Source: Brevundimonas sp. (lineage in GTDB: Bacteria > Pseudomonadota > Alphaproteobacteria > Caulobacterales > Caulobacteraceae). From it: 8,251 bases of DNA. Both the position numbers and the translations under genes were made by a program. The stretch is taken from assembly GCA_015234495.1 (NCBI GenBank), contig JADGMZ010000013.1, positions 1 through 8,251 on the forward strand, given 5' to 3'. Below the pieces are notes generated by a model. It did not search any database and had not been told where the DNA came from. It saw nothing but the letters and a program-made list of their open reading frames with translations. Every line of letters begins with the position of its first letter. Position 1 is the stretch's first letter. Shown piece after piece: positions 5,582-8,251 of the stretch.

Positions 5582-7840
5582 ATGGCGTTCGACAACCCCC
5601 TCGCGGCCGATATCTGGTCGAGCAAATACCGCTTCCGCCCGAGCGACGGGGCCGGGGATGATACGGTCGAACAGACCTGGGCGCGGGTCGCCGCGGCGAT
5701 CGCCGAGGCCGAGGCTCCCAAGGCGCGCCGGCAGTGGCGCGACCGCTTCGCAGGCGCCCTGGCGGACTTCCAGTTCCTGCCCGCCGGGCGGATCATGGCC
5801 GGGGCCGGCACCGGCCGCAGCGTGACCCTGTTCAACTGCTTCGTCATGGGCACGGTGCCCGACGACCTGAACGGCATCTTCGAGGCCGTCCGCGAGGCGG
5901 CCGTGACCATGCAGCAGGGCGGCGGCGTCGGCATGGACTTCTCCACCATCCGCCCTTCCGGCGCGCCGGTGAAGGGCGTCGGCGCCGACGCCTCGGGCCC
6001 GCTCAGCTTCATGGACGTCTGGGATTCGATGTGCCGCACCATCCTCTCGGCCGGCCAGCGCCGCGGGGCCATGATGGGCTGCCTGCGCATCGACCACCCC
6101 GATATCGAGGCCTTCATCGACGCCAAGCGCGATCCGCTGCGGCTGCGCAATTTCAACGTCTCGGTGCTGGTCCCCGACGCCTTCATGGAGGCTCTGCAGG
6201 CCGATGGCGACTGGCCGCTGGTGTTCGGCGGCGTCACCTACCGCACGGTGCGCGCCCGCGACCTGTGGAACCGGCTGATGCAGGCCACCTACGACGTGGC
6301 CGAGCCGGGCGTGATCTTCGTCGACCGCGTCAACGCCCGGAACAACCTCGCCCACTGCGAGACCATCTCGGCCTCCAATCCCTGCGGCGAGCAGATGCTG
6401 CCGCCCTACGGCGCCTGCCTGCTCGGCTCGATCAACCTCGCCCGGCTGGTTCCCAATCCGTTCGAGCCCGGCGCCGGCCTCGACGAGGAGCGGCTCGGCG
6501 AGCTGACCCGCACCGCCATCCGCTTCCTCGACAACGTCATCGACGTGTCCCGTTTCCCGCTCGAGGCCCAGGACGCGGAAGCCAAGGCCAAGCGCCGCAT
6601 CGGCCTCGGCGTCACCGGCCTGGCCGACGCCTTGGTGTTCTGCGGGGTCCGCTACGGCGAGGAAGAGGCCGCGCAGCTGACCCGCCGCTGGCTGGGCGTC
6701 ATCCAGCGCGAGGCCTATCGCGCCTCCGCCGAACTGGCCGCCGAGAAGGGTCCCTTCCCGCTGTGGGATCCGGTCATGCTGGACACCCCCAACCTGCAGG
6801 CGCTCGACGACGACACCCGCGACCTGATCGCCCGCAACGGCCTGCGCAACGGCTGCCTGACCTCCATCGCGCCCACGGGAACCACCTCCCTGATGGCCGG
6901 CAATGTCTCCTCGGGCATCGAACCGGTGTTCGCCTACGCCTACACCCGCAAGGTGCTGCAGAAGGACGGGTCGAAGCGCGAGGAGGCGGTCGAGGACTAC
7001 GCCCTGGCGGTATGGAAGCGCCTGCACGGCGACGCGCCCCCGCCCGAGCACGCCTTCGTCACCGCCCAGACCCTGACCCCGACCCAGCACCTGCGCATGC
7101 AGGCGGCGGCGCAGGCGATGATCGACAGTTCCATCTCCAAGACCGTCAACTGTCCCGAGGACATCGCCTTCGACGCCTTCGCCGACGTCTACGTCGAGGG
7201 CTGGAAGCTGGGCTGCAAGGGCCTGACCACCTACCGGCCCAACGCCGTGACCGGCTCGGTCCTGTCGGCGGCCCCGGCCGAACCGGCCAAGGCCGCCGCC
7301 CCGGCCGGACCGCCCGCCGAGCTCAGGCTCAGCCCGCGGCCCGAGTCGCTGCCCGGCGCCACCTACAAGATCAAATGGCCCGACAGCCCCCATGCGGTCT
7401 ACGTCACCCTCAACGACGTCGACGGCGGCGACGGTCCGCGCCCGTTCGAGATCTTCATCAACTCCAAGAACATGGAGCACTACGCCTGGACCCTGGGCCT
7501 GACCCGGATGATCTCGGCGGTGTTCCGGCGCGGCGGCGACGTCAGCTTCGTCGCCGAAGAGCTCAAGGCGGTGTTCGATCCGCGCGGTGGCGGCTGGATG
7601 AACGGCCGCTACGTCCCCTCGCTGCTGGCGGCCATCGGCGGCGTGATCGAGCGCCACCTCGCCCGCGACGCCGAGGCCTGCGCCGAGCATGTCCATGACG
7701 CCGACGAACCGGCCCCCTCCCCCGCTCCCGCGGCGGCGCCCGGCTCCAGGGCCTGCTGCCCGCGCTGCGGCACGCCCGGCCTGGTGCGCAAGGAGGGCTG
7801 CGACACCTGTTTCGACTGCGGCTATTCGAAGTGCGGCTAG
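5582..7840 (+). CDS. nrdJ: class II (adenosylcobalamin-dependent) ribonucleotide reductase NrdJ
   Basis: Reduces ribonucleotides to deoxyribonucleotides using a radical from adenosylcobalamin, so it works with or without O2. The 752-residue protein has the ten-stranded alpha/beta barrel with the active-site set Asn266-Cys268-Glu270 (SNPCGEQ; Cys268 carries the thiyl radical), the reducing pair Cys86 (LFNCFV) and Cys279 (YGACLLGS, 11 after the radical Cys as in Thermotoga NrdJ), the phosphate loop PTGTTS (431-436) and SGIEPVF (444-450). After an Ala/Pro linker (about 562-590) comes a C-terminal domain and a cysteine-rich tail, [18 protein letters not shown] (726-752), a zinc-ribbon/redox tail that re-reduces the active site. 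The start at 5582 has AAGGAGA seven bases upstream; the frame is open back to 5459 but that part is not coding-like. No cobalamin riboswitch fits in the short leader. Monocistronic; ends before a palindrome. Confidence 0.97.
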   Translation: MAFDNPLAADIWSSKYRFRPSDGAGDDTVEQTWARVAAAIAEAEAPKARRQWRDRFAGALADFQFLPAGRIMAGAGTGRSVTLFNCFVMGTVPDDLNGIFEAVREAAVTMQQGGGVGMDFSTIRPSGAPVKGVGADASGPLSFMDVWDSMCRTILSAGQRRGAMMGCLRIDHPDIEAFIDAKRDPLRLRNFNVSVLVPDAFMEALQADGDWPLVFGGVTYRTVRARDLWNRLMQATYDVAEPGVIFVDRVNARNNLAHCETISASNPCGEQMLPPYGACLLGSINLARLVPNPFEPGAGLDEERLGELTRTAIRFLDNVIDVSRFPLEAQDAEAKAKRRIGLGVTGLADALVFCGVRYGEEEAAQLTRRWLGVIQREAYRASAELAAEKGPFPLWDPVMLDTPNLQALDDDTRDLIARNGLRNGCLTSIAPTGTTSLMAGNVSSGIEPVFAYAYTRKVLQKDGSKREEAVEDYALAVWKRLHGDAPPPEHAFVTAQTLTPTQHLRMQAAAQAMIDSSISKTVNCPEDIAFDAFADVYVEGWKLGCKGLTTYRPNAVTGSVLSAAPAEPAKAAAPAGPPAELRLSPRPESLPGATYKIKWPDSPHAVYVTLNDVDGGDGPRPFEIFINSKNMEHYAWTLGLTRMISAVFRRGGDVSFVAEELKAVFDPRGGGWMNGRYVPSLLAAIGGVIERHLARDAEACAEHVHDADEPAPSPAPAAAPGSRACCPRCGTPGLVRKEGCDTCFDCGYSKCG

Positions 7841-7856
7841 GCTGAACCGGCCCGTC

Positions 7857-7888
7857 GTCCCGGACACCGCCCGGCGGTGATCCGGGAC
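7857..7888. repeat. REP-like intergenic palindrome, possible terminator
   Basis: GTCCCGGA (7857-7864) pairs with TCCGGGAC (7881-7888), and CACCGC inside it pairs with GCGGTG, with one bulged A and a three-base loop. It lies 17 bases after the nrdJ stop, between nrdJ and the oppositely oriented gene remnant. There is no T tract on either side, so intrinsic termination is unproven. The wording (CCCGGA...TCCGGG at the base) is like the dispersed palindromic elements common between genes in Caulobacterales; copy number cannot be seen here. Confidence 0.5.
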
Positions 7889-7902
7889 CGGGCGGCGCCC
7901 TC

Positions 7903-8218
7903 TCAGTACCGGTAGTCGAGGCTCAGCCAGAGCTTGATGGCGTCCGGGAAACCGGTCCGCTCGCCCTCGAAACGCGTGATCAGCAGCTGCAGCTCCGCCA
8001 TCGTCGGCGAGCGCCAGTCGAGGCGGGTCCGCAGCGTCAGGGCGTGGCCCTCGCGCGCCGCCCCGGCCTGGTCGACCGACCCGCTGCGCAGTCGGCTCTC
8101 GAAAATGATGCGCGACCCGTCGTCGGCCGACGTCCGGGCCGCGGCGGCCGCGGGAACAAGGAACGGCCGCCAGGGCGGCGGCCGATACGGCCTTGAGCAG
8201 GCCTCGTCTCCGGAAAGA
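7903..8218 (-). pseudogene. remnant of an outer-membrane beta-barrel (alginate-export/porin-like) gene with internal deletion
   Basis: The frame ending at 7903 reads from about 8120 as RIIFESRLRSGSVDQ, then HALTLRTRLDWRSP, which looks like the first strands of a family of roughly 400-residue barrel proteins. Within a few residues it passes into ELQLLITRFEGERTG and DAIKLWLSLDYRY with stop, which looks like the last two strands with the typical aromatic C-terminus. The middle of the barrel is missing; the join is near 8001-8010. A signal-peptide-like stretch, FRRRGLLKAVSAAALAAV (8215-8162), lies just upstream but in a different frame, so a one-base shift near 8155-8165 separates it from the mature part. 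No ATG, GTG or TTG starts either part; GGAGA at 8211-8207 may be the old ribosome-binding site. Family assignment is from memory of strand motifs and is moderate; that the gene is broken is better supported. Confidence 0.55.
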
Positions 8219-8227
8219 AAGAATGCG

Positions 8228-8251
8228 GCCGCCGGAGATGGCTCCGGCGGC
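8228..8251 (-). terminator. terminator-like hairpin at the window edge
   Basis: GCCGCCGGAG and CTCCGGCGGC form a perfect 10-base-pair stem with a four-base loop, reaching the last base of the window. On the minus strand it is followed by CGCATTCTTTCTTTCC, a T-rich tract, which fits an intrinsic terminator for a minus-strand gene lying to the right of the window. The stem may extend beyond the edge. Confidence 0.5.

Noticed and set aside
5414..7867. Very long minus-strand open frame opposite nrdJ
   Set aside because: It is the low-complexity Gly/Ala/Asp/His shadow expected opposite a high-GC gene; the plus strand encodes a complete NrdJ with all catalytic residues.
8001..8251. An intact short gene in the open frame reaching the right edge
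   Set aside because: The frame has no usable start codon before residue Met at 8003-8001, passes through the hairpin, and its upstream part does not look coding.

Overview
The window is high-GC alphaproteobacterial chromosome, most like Caulobacterales (Brevundimonas/Caulobacter type). That placement rests on protein style, the G/C-ending codon bias and the gene set, not on a database match. There are no RNA genes, insertion sequences or CRISPR arrays. What unites the window is life at low oxygen and under nitrosative stress.

Left part (1-2302): the minus strand carries ccoN and the 5' part of ccoO, the catalytic and di-/mono-haem subunits of a cbb3-type cytochrome oxidase. Divergent from ccoN is a small two-helix, cysteine-bearing membrane protein gene (2030-2302, +). 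The 118-base gap between them holds a near-perfect palindrome, TTGCG-N4-CGCAA, of the FixK/FNR operator type.

Regulatory part (2000-4240): a FixK/FNR-like Crp-family regulator and a FixJ-like receiver protein lie on the minus strand. Their start and stop codons overlap by 4 bases, and the receiver frame has a long tail running antisense through the small membrane gene. A second, cysteine-free Crp/FNR-family regulator is divergent from the first.

Right-centre part (4248-5468): a strong hairpin separates the convergent regulator and pseudoazurin genes. Pseudoazurin is a periplasmic blue-copper electron carrier. Upstream of it on the same strand is a di-iron hemerythrin-fold protein of the RIC/YtfE/DnrN (NO-damage repair) type in which one iron-ligand histidine is replaced by glutamine.

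Right part (5582-8251): nrdJ encodes an oxygen-independent, adenosylcobalamin-dependent class II ribonucleotide reductase, divergent from the RIC-like gene. After it come a REP-like palindrome, the remains of an outer-membrane beta-barrel gene (the start and end of the protein joined with the middle missing, and the signal peptide out of frame), and a terminator-like hairpin at the window edge.

How it fits together: scanning by eye for TTG-N8-CAA I found three matches in the window. All begin TTGCG and all lie just upstream of genes: ccoN/small membrane gene, pseudoazurin, and the RIC-like gene/nrdJ. Two Crp/FNR-family regulators with identical HTVSRTL recognition-helix cores sit between them. 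The simplest reading, which is inference, is a compact regulon for microaerobic respiration, copper-based electron transfer, NO defence and oxygen-independent dNTP synthesis, run by one or both local regulators.
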